64,000 nucleotides of DNA, taken from Eutreptiella sp. 'Long Island Sound 2002'. Lineage: Eukaryota > Euglenozoa > Euglenophyceae > Eutreptiales > Eutreptiaceae. Every line of letters starts with the position of its first letter. Within the stretch, counting starts at the first letter, position 1. The position numbers were made by a program, and so were the translations under genes. Location: the NCBI GenBank assembly GCA_964036045.1, contig OZ038383.1:5442430-5506429 (forward strand), given 5' to 3'. This document shows, piece after piece, positions 29,652-41,266 of this stretch. Below the pieces are notes generated by a model. It made no database searches. It was not told the origin of the DNA and was given only the letters and a program-made list of their open reading frames with translations.

Positions 29652-32618
29652 TGACGCGTTCCCGTGGGGGGCCGGCCACGGGACGCTGCGGGACACGCGC
29701 AAGTGAGCAGGCAGGCAAAGCACTACGCTCACAGGGGCATCAATGCGCTCATGTCATGTGACAAAGCGTTTCAGAATCCTTGCCACTCTGCAGAGAGGGA
29801 ACAAAAGTATGTACAACAACACATCAGGATATGTACACATGGGGTTAAGACTGGACTGGGGTAAGGGCATTACAGGACAATAGACACTCAGTCCTAACTC
29901 GTATCCCAATCCCAGGTCCGACCCTCTCAGTGGCTGGTGGGGGCGGGGGCTCAAACACAACCCATGCCCTGCTCAGTCCGGACCCTGAAACCCTGCCAAT
30001 GGGAGAGGTGTCCCGCCTAGCCACAGGCGAGTTCTTGGGAACCAAGGCACTCCAAGGCCAACCGACAGTGGCTCCCCAGGCTCCCCTATCGGCAGGTCCC
30101 AACTCCCCCCTGAGCCAGAGATATGGCCCCGCCGTTATCACCCAGGAGTTGGTAGCTGAAAATGGGCTGTTTCAGCCCAAACTGAAATTAACTCAAAAAT
30201 CCCCAGAAATTGACCCCTCGTCCGGACCCGCCAGAGGTAGGGACGAGGCAACTGACCCTATGCCCTTCGAGTACGAACTCCCTGGAGCCCTCACCCAATC
30301 TGGTTCCCTCTGAGGTTCCGGCATCAGGGCAACACGGATGAGTCAAGTGGGGTCATGATGCCAAGATCACCAAAATTGGCGTCATTCCCACGCGTGGCTC
30401 GCCCGGCCAAGGTAAGGCCAATGGCTCACAGGGTAAGAGACAGGACCTAGGACTTCTATCTGAGTGTACAACTTGGATTTAGGTCCGGGCTCCCTATGGG
30501 CTTAGAGAAATGGGGCCGCCAATTGACCACACGGAAGGGGGAAATTGGGGTCCCAAAATTGGGTCATTTTGGCTGCTTGAAATGAGCCAAAATTCGGTGT
30601 GCTCCCAATAGTATATCTCCACGCCGGCTTGGAGATCGGATCCGCCATCCCATACGCGATCCACCGGGAGTCCAATGGAGACTCCCATGCCCTTGGCTCT
30701 CAAAGATCCCCATGCTACTTGGCGTGGTGACGATCCCAATTGGGTCCACAAATGCCAAAATTGCAAAATTGCCCGAACTCACTTTGGGCTAGCACCTTAA
30801 CGAAGGAGGCTCCGCTTCGCCCACGTGGTGTTAGGACCTTGGGGACCATTACCCATAACACCCATGTCATATATGGTCAATTGGCCCATGCGTCCGGCGT
30901 GCACGAAGGTTAGAACATAGTGCACGGCGGGCAGCAAAAGTGGAAAATTGCTCAAAATGGCCAAAAATGCGCACACTCATGGTTGGGGCAAATGAGGCAC
31001 ATGCCCGACTCGGACCGGAGTGTGCCATAGGATTGGTATCAAGTCCTATGTGTCCAACATATCTTTTGGGCGTCGCCCAACTCCTCCGGTTTTGGGAATG
31101 GCAGGGTCGCCGAGTGAGCCCATGATTTGGGATAGTCCCAAATCGCCAACATGGCGGCCACGGTATGCCAAGCTCAAGAGGAGTTATTCGCCGGGTCCAA
31201 GATATGTTGGGCACCGAAGTATGTACCCTCATAACATACTTGGGTCATGATGTCAATTGAGCGCAACGTGGGATATACGGTCGCCACTTGACATCACGAC
31301 GAGCCAAAAACGGCAAAATTGGCACAAAGACACACAAAAGTGCATTGAAAGGCGCACAATTATATTATAATATCTTTGGCTTGGACCGTGCAATCAACTA
31401 ATCCTTCTAAGCACAATGACCTGACACCATTGACCTTCGATCCCACATATGTGCCCCACTTGGGGCGCCTTGAAAGGTTACGAGCGCTACTTCCCAAGTG
31501 GGCACATGAAAATATGGAAAATTGTAAAACACACACCTTGCTCCCAACGCATCGCTTCGGGATCACCACACAAGCTTCCCTTCACGAAGGTTAGGCTTGC
31601 AATTGATCGTGGGGAGTGTAAGGAAGGGGCTTGCACAATATGAGGTCCATTGGCGGGCTTGGCTTGGAGTAATGGACCCGCCAAATGGGCACGCAACACA
31701 ACACATGGCACATACCACATATTGCCCAAAAAGGTAGCTCCCACTACGATATGTCATGCCCCTCCAAGGGCATAACTTTGTGTCAATCGCTCATAGGAAC
31801 TCAAGGAGAGTTCCTATGCCACACCAACACTTGCGCGCTACACTCGAAAGTTATCTTAACGCACGCAATATCATGGCCAATGAGTTGTAACGCAAACTCT
31901 ACCCTCTTGACCATGATCCATTACACTAGCGCGCACGTGTGGAGACGCAAGGCATATAATGCTTCCTAAATTACGACGGGAGTATTGTGAATACATCCCA
32001 CGTTTTCTTATCGTAATTCCTGGCAAGCAACACGAGATATGACCTTCACAAGTGGCCTCACGAATCAACTTTGTTTTGCCCATATCTTTAAGACAAATGG
32101 AGGGCAGGATAAAAGGGAAGTTGATTCGTGCATAGGGAAGCACGTAGGTCCACTCGAAAGAGGTCAAATCAAGTGCGGGGATGTCGAAGTCGAAAATCCG
32201 ATTTCGACATCCTGAAAAATTCGGATTAAGGTTGCGAGTATTAATTATGAAAATTGCGGAAGCGTCCATGCAGTTCCTGAAGGCTTTGGAGCCTTTGTGA
32301 CGGATTGCGTTAAAATTTCCATTATGAACAGTTAAAATGGCGGTTACGGTAAAGTCGCGATCCAACCGCCAGCTGTCAAAACAGTGAGTATCAGAACGGA
32401 AGCGTAAAATTTGACGGAAACAATATGAAAATAAAACCCTGTTGATTCCTGATATTCTGATACACAAATCTCCGCTGGCGGTGCATCGGTTGCCGATGCG
32501 GGGCTTTACGGCACGGAACGGAGCGTCAACGGGCGTCTTCCCTTCCGTACATGGGGTTAGTGGACCGGAGACCGGTTGTATGCCGTAACTCAGCCATGGG
32601 GTTCTGGGTACCGCTTCA
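29652..32618 (-). repeat. 5' LTR of element F (2967 bp)
   Basis: It is the partner of 15652-18618. Its outer end abuts the second GTAC copy and the continuing gag of E at 32619. Confidence 0.92.
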
Positions 32619-33444
32619 GTACGTGGAGGTATTCGGAGACTCCATGGGGCAAAGGTTGCTGCGCCTCAACAACGTGGAGTGGAGGCGCGGGGAGCCGCTG
32701 AGGATGCAAGTCATCTTCGCCCGCATGAGCCTTGACGAGATCGTGAAGTACATCACGGTGGAGTTGAAGCTCAATGCGAAGAACGAGGCCCACGTGCAGG
32801 ATCGACATGGTCACCGACAACGAGGCCACCGAGAAGACCGACATCATCGGGAGATCCAGGAGGACACGGCCAATTCTGCGGAGGATGGTAGTGGAAGTGG
32901 CCAAGACCATTGGTCCCGGGAGGATCACGAGGAGGCCCATTTCTTCGCGTTTGTGGCGCACAACGTGAAGAACCATGGGCAGGATCGGTCCAGATGGAGC
33001 CAAGTGGCACCCAAGAAGGGCAAAGAGCCAAGGAGGATCGGGAACCCACCGCTCTCGTTCCGAGAGTACAGGTCTCAGCACGACGGGTGCTGGGTCTGTT
33101 ATGGCAAGGGAAACAACCATGCACACGACCACCGTCAGTGCAAGGTGTATGAGGCGGACAAGAAGGCCTACTTCGCCGCTCACCCCGAGAAGAAGCCCAA
33201 GGAACAGCGGATTTCCGACTGCAAGGCGAAGGGCGGAGACGGGGGCAAAGGCCAAGGCAAAGGCCAAGGAAAAGGCGGAGGAAGAGGCTATGGTGGAGGA
33301 CCTGGCCAAGACCGACGAGTTAGGTCGATCGAGGAGGTTGCTGAGGACATGTTGAGGACGTTGGAGGAACTCAAAGCCCAGCAACGGGGTGGACAAAGTC
33401 CTGGCGGATCGCAGCCGGAAGGGGCTGCGGGAAGCCAAGTCTAG
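32619..33444 (+). pseudogene. Gag of element E, 3' part
   Basis: It continues the frame broken at 15651 (the Tyr-Val-Glu-Val junction is rebuilt by removing F and one GTAC). It includes ARMSLDEIVKYITVEL, an acidic-His region and FVAHNVKNHG. The variant zinc knuckle CWVCYGKGNNHAHDHRQC (CX2CX8HX4C, as in F) follows, then a Gly/Lys-rich tail. It ends at UAG 33442-33444, with the same frame open beyond into protease. Confidence 0.82.
33442..33444 (+). other. In-frame UAG between Gag and Pol of E
   Basis: UAG AGG AGC sits between Gag and Pol in one frame, at the same structural place as UAG CGG AGC in F. The shared AGC at the second codon may reflect common ancestry. Confidence 0.65.
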
Positions 33445-35850
33445 AGGAGCTGCCACGGGAGTGGGACCTCGGAGGTCTCTCCTCCGAAAATCAGTGGAAT
33501 CCCTGAAGAATTCGAGGCACATCGGGTGCCGAAGAAGGCTCCGGAAGAGCCAAAACCACTGAGTTTCGCCACTCCCAACCCCTGGAGCGCCCTGCCAAGG
33601 GAAGTACATGTGGGTACGGGACGTGGCAAGAAGGAAGGAGCGACCACGGAGAGCCCCGTGGACGGGCAGGACCAACCCAAGATCTACACCATCCTTGACC
33701 ATACCCTTGAAGTCCTGATGCACCCGGACGTGCTAGAGTTGCATGCCGTGAGAGTCGTCCATACACCTCATGGCGACGAGCGGCAGTTGCACTTGAAAGT
33801 GCGAGTACGGTGCGGACGAGAGGAGAAGGTGGTGGATGTGTTGGTGGACACGGGTGCCCAGGTGAGCCTGGTCCGGAGAGGGTTGTTCAAGGAGGAATTC
33901 CGGCAGCCCAGCCGGAGACCGGTCCGCCTGAAGGTCGCCAATGGAGAGATCATGGGTGGGGGCACCCATGAGGCCACTATCAGTATGGAATTCTGGGAAC
34001 ATGAGCGCTTGAACCGCCCTGATCAGGCGAAGAGAAGCACTCTATCCGGGAACTTCTATGTGGCCGATATTACCGATTGGGATATGATCATGGGGTATGA
34101 CTTCATGGTGGCCAGCGCCATTGGAGCCCTTCCCCATCGCGCAACGCTGGTCCGGGAGGACGACGAATGCCTCACATGGCTGTCCACGGATTATGCGTGC
34201 GGGTCATCCCAATGGAATGCTGAGGAAGAGGATCTGATCGTCCGAGCGGTGCAAGCTGTGGGTGCCAAGTCCAGAGGAGACCGTGGAGTTCAGCTCACGG
34301 AGTATGGAATGGCGCCGCAAGTGTACACCAGGATGATTCAGACGCTGGGAGCTGAAGTGCCCGAGACGGACGTCTTCGCTTCCCGGGATGCCCCACTTCT
34401 GAGGAAGTGTAGGCGGCACTAGCATCGAGGAGACTCAGCCTGGCACAGGCATTGGGGTTTGAAGGAGTGGGGACCCATGTATTGGCATGGCTCCCTGGAC
34501 AATACCAGACGTACGGTGGAGAAGATCATCGCGGATAGGGCGAAGGGGATCCTGGTCATAACCGGCATAGGATCCACCCAATGTCCGCTGGAAGGTCTCA
34601 AGTCGACGCTGGACTCCATCACCCTGAACGAGATGTCATTCGGGCCAGAGGAGGAGTTCTTCATCGACGCCAAGGGTGTAGCAATGCCCTCCCCGGGTCA
34701 AGCATGGGGTACCAAGGCTTTCCTGGTGGATGGGGCGCAAGCCCAGCCCACGGGTGATGAAGCATTCATCCGTAGGGTGGAGGCGGTGCCCATGAAGGTC
34801 ATGTTAGAGCCCAAGGAGGGGACGGATCAGCCAATTGATGGCATTGACGTCCTGTCCCACGCCGAGATCGACGACGTCGTCAACTACATGCGGATGGGGA
34901 TGCACGACCGTGTGGCAGCCAAGAAGAGGCGGGCCATGGTCACATCTCCGCATTGGTGGGATGACAAGATGTTGGTCACCGGCAAGTACGAGAAGGACGA
35001 GTTCGTGGCGAGGGTCATGGATCACATCGCGGACCAATACGATGGTCCGGTTGGGTCGGACCCACCAACATGGGATTTTCCAAGAATGGGTGCCGATAGC
35101 GACAGTCACCAGCCCGAGGCCGCAAATTTCCGAAGATTATCGGTGGGAAGAGCTCCCCACGACGATGAAGACGGCATATCGGACGAGGGGAAGTCGGAAT
35201 CGGACCCAGAAGAGGCCTATACCGCAGTGCGGTCGGTTGTATCAATACCGGAACAAGCGGCTGAGGAGGCCCAGGAGAACCCGAAGGTCGCCGAGCTGAA
35301 GGAGAGGCTGATCAAGGCCTATCCGCGGCTATTCAGTGGCGTCGCCAACAAGAACCCTCCAGATCGTGGGAGGTTTGGTACAGCGAAGATCAAGCTGAAG
35401 CCGAACCCGAAGATCTATCGTCATCGGGAGTACGAACTTCAGGGCGATCGGGCCGAGGCGATGAAGAAGCTGTTGGCCGAGTTCATTGAGCGGGGATGGA
35501 TCGAACCCTCCGACAGCGAGTGGGCCAGCCCAGCCTTCATCGTGCCCAAGAAGGAGAAGGGCGAGTGGAGGTTGGTGGTTGATTACAGAGGTTTGAACGA
35601 GCAGACCGAGCACGACTCGTACTCGCTCCCCCTGATCGACTCCATCCTCCAAAAGCAACAGAAAAAGCGGATTTTCACGGTGTTAGACCTGAAACACGGC
35701 TATCACCAGATGCCGCTGCACCCGGACTCCAGGCCCTGCACAGCGATGTCGACGCCGCTGGGGCCCATGCAGTGGAAAGTGGTGCCTATGGGCGCCAAGA
35801 ATGGCAACGCTGCTTTCCAGCGCATGATGGAGGACCTGCTCGGTCCTGTC
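33445..35850 (+). pseudogene. Pol of element E, N-terminal part: protease and RT up to the frameshift
   Basis: The frame continues from gag. The protease motif VDTGAQVSL is at about 33845-33871. An in-frame UAG at 34420-34422 interrupts a region that aligns with F (F has Trp there, before SAQDSAW; E has HRGDSAW). RT then shows WASPAFIVPKK, WRLVVDYRGLN, motif A VLDLKHGYHQM and motif B NGNAAFQRMM. One base is missing at 35850/35851, judged against PVRDCADPFVDD in F, so the frame shifts before the FVDD box. This element still has the RT segment that F lost, but carries two point defects. Confidence 0.85.
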
Positions 35851-38510
35851 GGGACTGTGCCGACCCCTTCGTGGATGACATCATCATCGGGTCCGGCACG
35901 GAGAACATGACTGAGGACGAGCTCATCGACGCGCATGAGAAGGATCTGCGCCGAGTGCTCAGCGAGTTGGACAAGCACAACATGGTGTGCAAGCCCACCA
36001 AAGCCTCACTCTTCGTGAAGGAAGTGGAGTTCGCGGGTCACGTGGTTGGTCACGGGCAACGCCGTCCCATGCCTGGGAAGCTGGCGTCCCTGCACCACTG
36101 GGAGAAGCCCCAGACCATCAGCGAACTCCGGTCCTTCATGGGGTTCTGCAATTACTATTCGGGATATGTCCGGATGTATGCAGAACTCTCGGGGCCGCTG
36201 CACAAGATGCTGCAAGTGGGCAAGTTCGACGGCCGGAAGGGAAGCAAGAAGAAGCTTGCCTGGACCCCTGAGGCCGAAGATGCGTTCAACCGCCTGAAGG
36301 AGCGACTCCTGGGGCAGTTGGGGCTATTCCTGGTGGACCCGGACAAGGGATTCGTGCTACGGACGGACGCCTCGGACTATGCTGTGGGGGCAGTCCTCGA
36401 GCAGATCCGAGACGACGGGTCACATGTACCCGTGGCGTTCTGGAGCCGGATCCTGGCCGAGGGCCAACGCCGCACCTGGACCGCGAGGGAGAAGGAGACG
36501 TACGCCATTGTTTGTGCGCTCAGGAAGTGGTCTGGCCACATCGGATTGCAACCGGTAGTGGTTTGCACGGACCATCAGTCCTTGCACCGCTGGCACAAGG
36601 AGCACGTCGACACCCCCTCGGGGCCGGCGGCAAGGAGGGCCCGGTGGCACGAGACGTTCGCCAAGTTCGACCTCAGCGTCGTATACGTCCCGGGGAAGGA
36701 CAACACTGTGGCAGATTGCCTCAGTCGGTGGGCCTACCCCGCGGGCAAGGCTTGGATGGACATATCCAGCCATGGAGACGCCGAGGAGACCGAGGAGGCC
36801 AAGCGCATCATGGAGATGGAGAAAACCATGGAGCAAGAGGGGGTCAAGTGCTTTGTGGTGATGGCAAACCGTACGGACCTGGCCAACTTCCGGGGTGCCC
36901 GCGTCCAAGCTATTCGAGAGGAAACCCTCGAGCAATGGATGGTGGCCCCTGTAGAGCTAGTCAGGTCGGTGCTCACAGAGGACTGGTCGGATGACTACGC
37001 GGCATCCGAGCACTGGAGCAAGTACTGGAATGCCGTGAGCGCCCCGTCGGACGACGAATGGCCCGAGGGCTTGACCGAGGATGGCGACAAGTTGTTCCTC
37101 AAGGACAAGCTGCTGGTGCCCGAAAACCGAGTGGAGGAGCTCATTGACCATTGGCACAACGCCCAGCTCATGCAGCCTGGCCGAGACAAGATGCAGCAGG
37201 ACCTGGAGTGGCGTTTCAAGTTCCCTCCGGGGTACTACGCCATCCTGGATAGGTACTGCAGCGACTGTGCCGTGTGTCGGGCCAGGAAGAGCCCCAACCA
37301 CTCCACAGCGGGTAACCCGGTGTACACGGCCATACCGGAGGCCCCTATGCGGTCCGTGGCCATGGATATATTCGCCATGCCTGAGGTCACCGTGGAAGGA
37401 GAGACCTACGACTGTGTCATCCTGGCGGTTGATAGGCACAGTGGGTATATTGTGGCGGTCCCTGGCAAGAAGTCCAAGAAGAAGGACAAGAAGGACAAGC
37501 ATGGAGTGGGGCTTCAGGCCAAGACCGTCGCCAACGCCATGATCAGGCATTGGCTGACGATTTTCGATGTCCCAGCTGTCATCTGCAGCGATCGGGGCAG
37601 TCAATTCGTGGGGACGTGGTTCAAGACGATGTGCAAGCACATGGGGATTCGGCACGCCAAGACCGTGGCGTACCACAGCCGGTCAAATGGCCGTGCTGAG
37701 GTGGCCGGGCGGCAGATGTTCGAGAAGTTCCGCCAGCTGCACATTGACGAACCGGGCCGGAACTGGTATAACTCGCTGTGGAGAGTGCTCCAAGCGTACC
37801 ACGACCTTCCGGGACCCACTGGACTGTCGCCCCATCGCATCCTGTTCCTACGGGATCGAGTGTCACGCACTCTCCCGTGGATGAACCATGGCAAAGTGGC
37901 CCGGGATGCGAATGCCATGATGACTGAGGCGGACGACACGGCGGCCAAGGTGTGCAAGGCACTTCAGGACGAGCATGACAAGGGGGCCGAGTACTTCAAG
38001 CAAGGGAAGGTCCAGAAGTATGCTCTCCAAGACACCGTGTGGGTGGAGCGGCACCACAAGGATGTCCTGTCCAGGCATCGGCAGGCATCTTGGTATGTGC
38101 CGGGGGTGATCGTGCGGAAGGTCGGACAGGATGTGTATGCGGTTCGTGTGGGGGATAACAAGATCCTGGACCGCGACCATACCCAGCTTCGTCCCCGAGC
38201 ACCAGACCCCAGCGGACGTCCCGTCACCTTCGAGTTCACGGCCGGCGATGTGGACTCGGACGACGAGGGTGAGGACGACGACTTCACCGCCGAGAAGATC
38301 CTGGCGGACAAGCCGGACCCGGGGACGCCTGGGGGTAGGCTTTATAAAGTCCGTTGGAAGGGCTTCGCCGCATCCAGGGACTCGTGGGAGCCTCCGAGCA
38401 GTTTTGTGCCGAGGTACACCACAGTCTGGATGGACTACCTAAACAAAAAGAACATTTCTTTGGATGTCAAGGACGTGTTGGTCCACTTGGTAGCTGCTGT
38501 AGCACCATAA
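35851..38510 (+). pseudogene. Pol of element E, C-terminal part: RT active site, RNase H, integrase, chromodomain
   Basis: After the frameshift the new frame gives DCADPFVDDIIIGSG (second RT Asp pair). RNase H follows (LRTDASDYAVGAVLEQ, CTDHQSLHRWHKEH, KDNTVADCLSRWAYPAG). The integrase zinc module is HWHNAQLM with CAVCRARK, and the catalytic Asp-Asp-Glu lies in VAMDIF, ICSDRG and NGRAEVAG. A Lys-rich insertion (KKSKKKDKKDKHG) sits in the integrase core. The chromodomain (AEKILADKPD, YKVRWKGFAASRDSWEP) is at the C terminus. The stop is TAA at 38508-38510. It is intact after the frameshift and close in sequence to F. Confidence 0.87.
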
Positions 38511-38888
38511 TGGATCCCCCTTGGCATTTTGTTTGTTTCTATGAATGGGGAGACAAGTGAGGGCGTTCATCCGGGGATTTTTCGGCCTTGATTGGCCATA
38601 CACCCCCTTCACTCGATCTCCACATATATATTGCATTGTGGTATACTTATTTAGGTCGACCGACGACGTTTTTCTATCTTTGATCCCCTTGGTCCATGTT
38701 GTAGATCAAGAGGAGACCGGATATGGCGTAGGGCGCTGATTATCAGTGTCCTCACCCCTCCCTTGGGGCATGGGGGACGCCTACGACGTGTGGGGCCTCC
38801 ATGTGTCCTTGGGACATGGAGGGGGGGGTTGGAGCCCGTTGGGGTCCTCCCGTCCTCTCTTCATTGGTTTCCGAGCGGATACAACGCT
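38511..38888 (+). other. 3' untranslated region of E
   Basis: About 380 bp lie between the Pol stop and the polypurine tract. A G-rich direct repeat around CATGGGGGACGC and CATGGAGGGGGG occurs near 38768-38825. No gene is seen. Confidence 0.6.
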
Positions 38889-38890
38889 CT

Positions 38891-38902
38891 GAGAAGGGGG
38901 GG
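38891..38902 (+). promoter_or_regulatory. Polypurine tract of E
   Basis: GAGAAGGGGGGG lies directly before the 3' LTR (GAAGCCGG), matching the expected plus-strand priming site. Confidence 0.82.
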
Positions 38903-41266
38903 GAAGCCGGTTCGGACCCCCGTGGCCATCTTGGGGTCACTTGGGGTGTGTATCTATGTGCCGGCAAGCCGCCATTGGCTGATATCATACTCTCCCATCC
39001 ACCTGACCTAACCCGATGTGATAGTGTGATAGGTTTGGCCATTCCGGCTATGAGCGGCCATATTCAGTACCGAGGCACCGCCAGCGGAGATTTATATATC
39101 AGAATATCAGGAATCAACAGGGTTTTATTATCATAATGTTTCCGTAATTTTTCAGCCTTTCGTTCTGATGGTCAATGTATCGGCGACTGTCAGTTGGCTC
39201 GCGATTTTGCGTTAACCGATTGGTTAACTGTTATTTCCAGATATTTTGGCGGATATTCCGTTGAAGGGTCAGATTTCATCAGCAAAGGGTTCGTCGCTCC
39301 CGCAATTCTCTAAATAAGCACTCGAAATTTTAATCAGAATTTTTCGCGATGTCGAAATCGGATTTTCGACTTCGACATCGCCGCACTTGATTTGGACTTC
39401 TTCGAGTGGTCATACTCCTTTCCCTATGCCCGAATCAGGTTTCCCTTATACTTGCCACCCATTTGACTTGGAGATATAAGGGAAACAAAAGCGAATCGTG
39501 GGACCACTTTGAAGAGCCATATCTACGAGCGAGTGTGAGGAAAGAGAATAAGGAAGGTTGGGTTGGAACTGCCTTGGTCTCAACTTAATTTAGGAAGCAT
39601 CAAACGCCTTTGGTGTGTACACATGCCCGATATAGCAAGGGATAATGGTCAAGAGGGTATAAAGTGATATATAACTCTTGGACCGTGCAACCGAACATTT
39701 TATTGTGACCTTCGAGTGTACCGCATGAGTGTTGGGGTTGCATAGCAACTTTCCTTGGGTTCCTACGCATTTTTAACGTGAAGTTATGTCCATGGAGGGA
39801 CATGGCATATCATGGTGGGAGCCACTTTTGAGGGTATGTTTTATATGCATGGTATATGTCTTGATATGCTCACGCCCATGTTATATATCTTCGTGTGGCC
39901 GAAGAGATGGGGAGCCATACGTGACAAGGGTTTTGCCCATGTCCCAATTGTGGAATTCAAAGCGCTAGACCAAGTCTACCGCGTATGTATTGCTCATGGT
40001 ATGTTTGACAAAGAGATCCATGGGTGCACTCCCATTTTCATGGGGCATGTAGATATTAGTGGCGAAGGTATCTCCATGCGCCTGATTGGGGATCCAAGTG
40101 GGGGAATTGTTCGCAAATGGTTCCAATCATTTGTGTATTGAATCATGAGCGGATATCATGGGTGAGCATAGAGATATACTATCATGACAACTTTGTATTT
40201 GGTCATATTTTCATGTTTTTGACCTCAATTTTTGCTCATTTTTGCGTTTTGTGTACTCACCTGGTCAGCTAACAGCAAGAAGCCTATGGAGAGTCGAACC
40301 ATGGTATGTTGTTCATATGTTGGCATATGCTTTGGAGTTGAGCACCACCATATGCCGGATCGCGTACTCCATTTGGCTTGGCGCATGAAGGATCACAAGA
40401 ATTGGTCTCAAGATCATGGGCTGACTTGGGCAGTGCGTGGCGCCCATATCCGAAGGGGTTTCGAGGGTAAAGTGGGGATGTGCATGGGCATTGACCTTTG
40501 GTCTATATCCTCCATGAATATTAGACTTCGATTCCATGCATGCTTTGAGCCTTCGGATAAGTGGTGACTTCAATTTTGAGCATATCTGTGATATATGGCC
40601 AATATGGTGTGAATTGGCAGTTTTTTGGCATGTTATGAGTTCAAACTCATAGGTCATTTCTCTAACCCCATTCGACTCCAAGTCCAACCAAGGTTATGTC
40701 AGGGTAGGGCATGGGCCTGAGTGCCACTCTAGGCCATGACACGCCACCTCCCCTATTGGGCTAGGATTTAGAGGCTTGGGAGTGAACACATTTTTGGGGT
40801 TTGTGTATTGACTTGTGACACATGGCATTCAGTCATCTCATTTGACCTGGTTCAGGGCAATATGTTGGTGAGTCAAGGGAAGGTCTTGAGTCCAGGGAAT
40901 GAAGGGCTTATGGCTGTGAATGTGTATGTTTACCTCTTTCCCCAACTTTGCCTTATTTGTGCTCATATGCCAATTTCAGGGCTTCACTCTTTGGTGCAAT
41001 TCTTGTACATGCCCGCCACCGTGAGACAACCGGTGTGCTGAACGGAAGCCCGCAGCCTGGATTGGATTGTGAATCAGGCTATTGTGGTACTTGTGGGATC
41101 TGGTTGCTGTTCAGGGTTGAAGGAGGATTTTATTTTCTATATTTTTGGATTTGGACCCTGGATTTTGAGGATTTTGAAAAATGCAATCGTTGATCCGGAG
41201 CAAGTCAGCAGGGGTGACAGGCGGAAGGGGCACAGCGGGGGCCGGTCCTGGTAGGGACCTTCTTTA
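38902..41266 (+). repeat. 3' LTR of element E (2365 bp)
   Basis: It is the partner of 11084-13448 at a constant offset of 27818. It ends CCTTCTTTA, followed by GAAG, the second target-duplication copy, and D's pol. Confidence 0.92.

Larger units (their letters stand above)
15652..32618 (-). mobile_element. Element F: innermost Ty3/gypsy chromovirus-type with long open Gag and Pol but deleted RT core
   Basis: Two 2967-bp LTRs and a GTAC target duplication define it. The internal region is 11.0 kb and includes a 4.4-kb Gag frame and a 4.7-kb Pol frame in the same phase, separated by UAG. Pol has protease, the N-terminal RT part, FVDD, RNase H, integrase and chromodomain, but RT motifs A and B are gone. 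No TGG-type primer-binding site follows the 5' LTR (minus strand reads AAAGCGTTTCACCGCC). It looks structurally young but unable to make its own cDNA. Confidence 0.88.
11084..41266 (+). mobile_element. Element E: Ty3/gypsy chromovirus-type inserted in D, itself split by F
   Basis: LTRs of 2365 bp lie at 11084-13448 and 38902-41266, flanked by the target duplication GAAG. The primer-binding site is at 13449 and the polypurine tract GAGAAGGGGGGG ends at 38902. On the plus strand gag is interrupted by F at 15652-32618, then continues to a UAG, protease, RT, RNase H, integrase and chromodomain up to 38510. Defects other than F are an amber codon at 34420-34422 and a one-base deletion at 35850/35851. 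Confidence 0.9.

Noticed and set aside
26505-29654. Long plus-strand open frames opposite F's Gag.
   Set aside because: They are mirror frames of GC-rich, repeat-rich coding sequence on the other strand and show low-complexity residues only.
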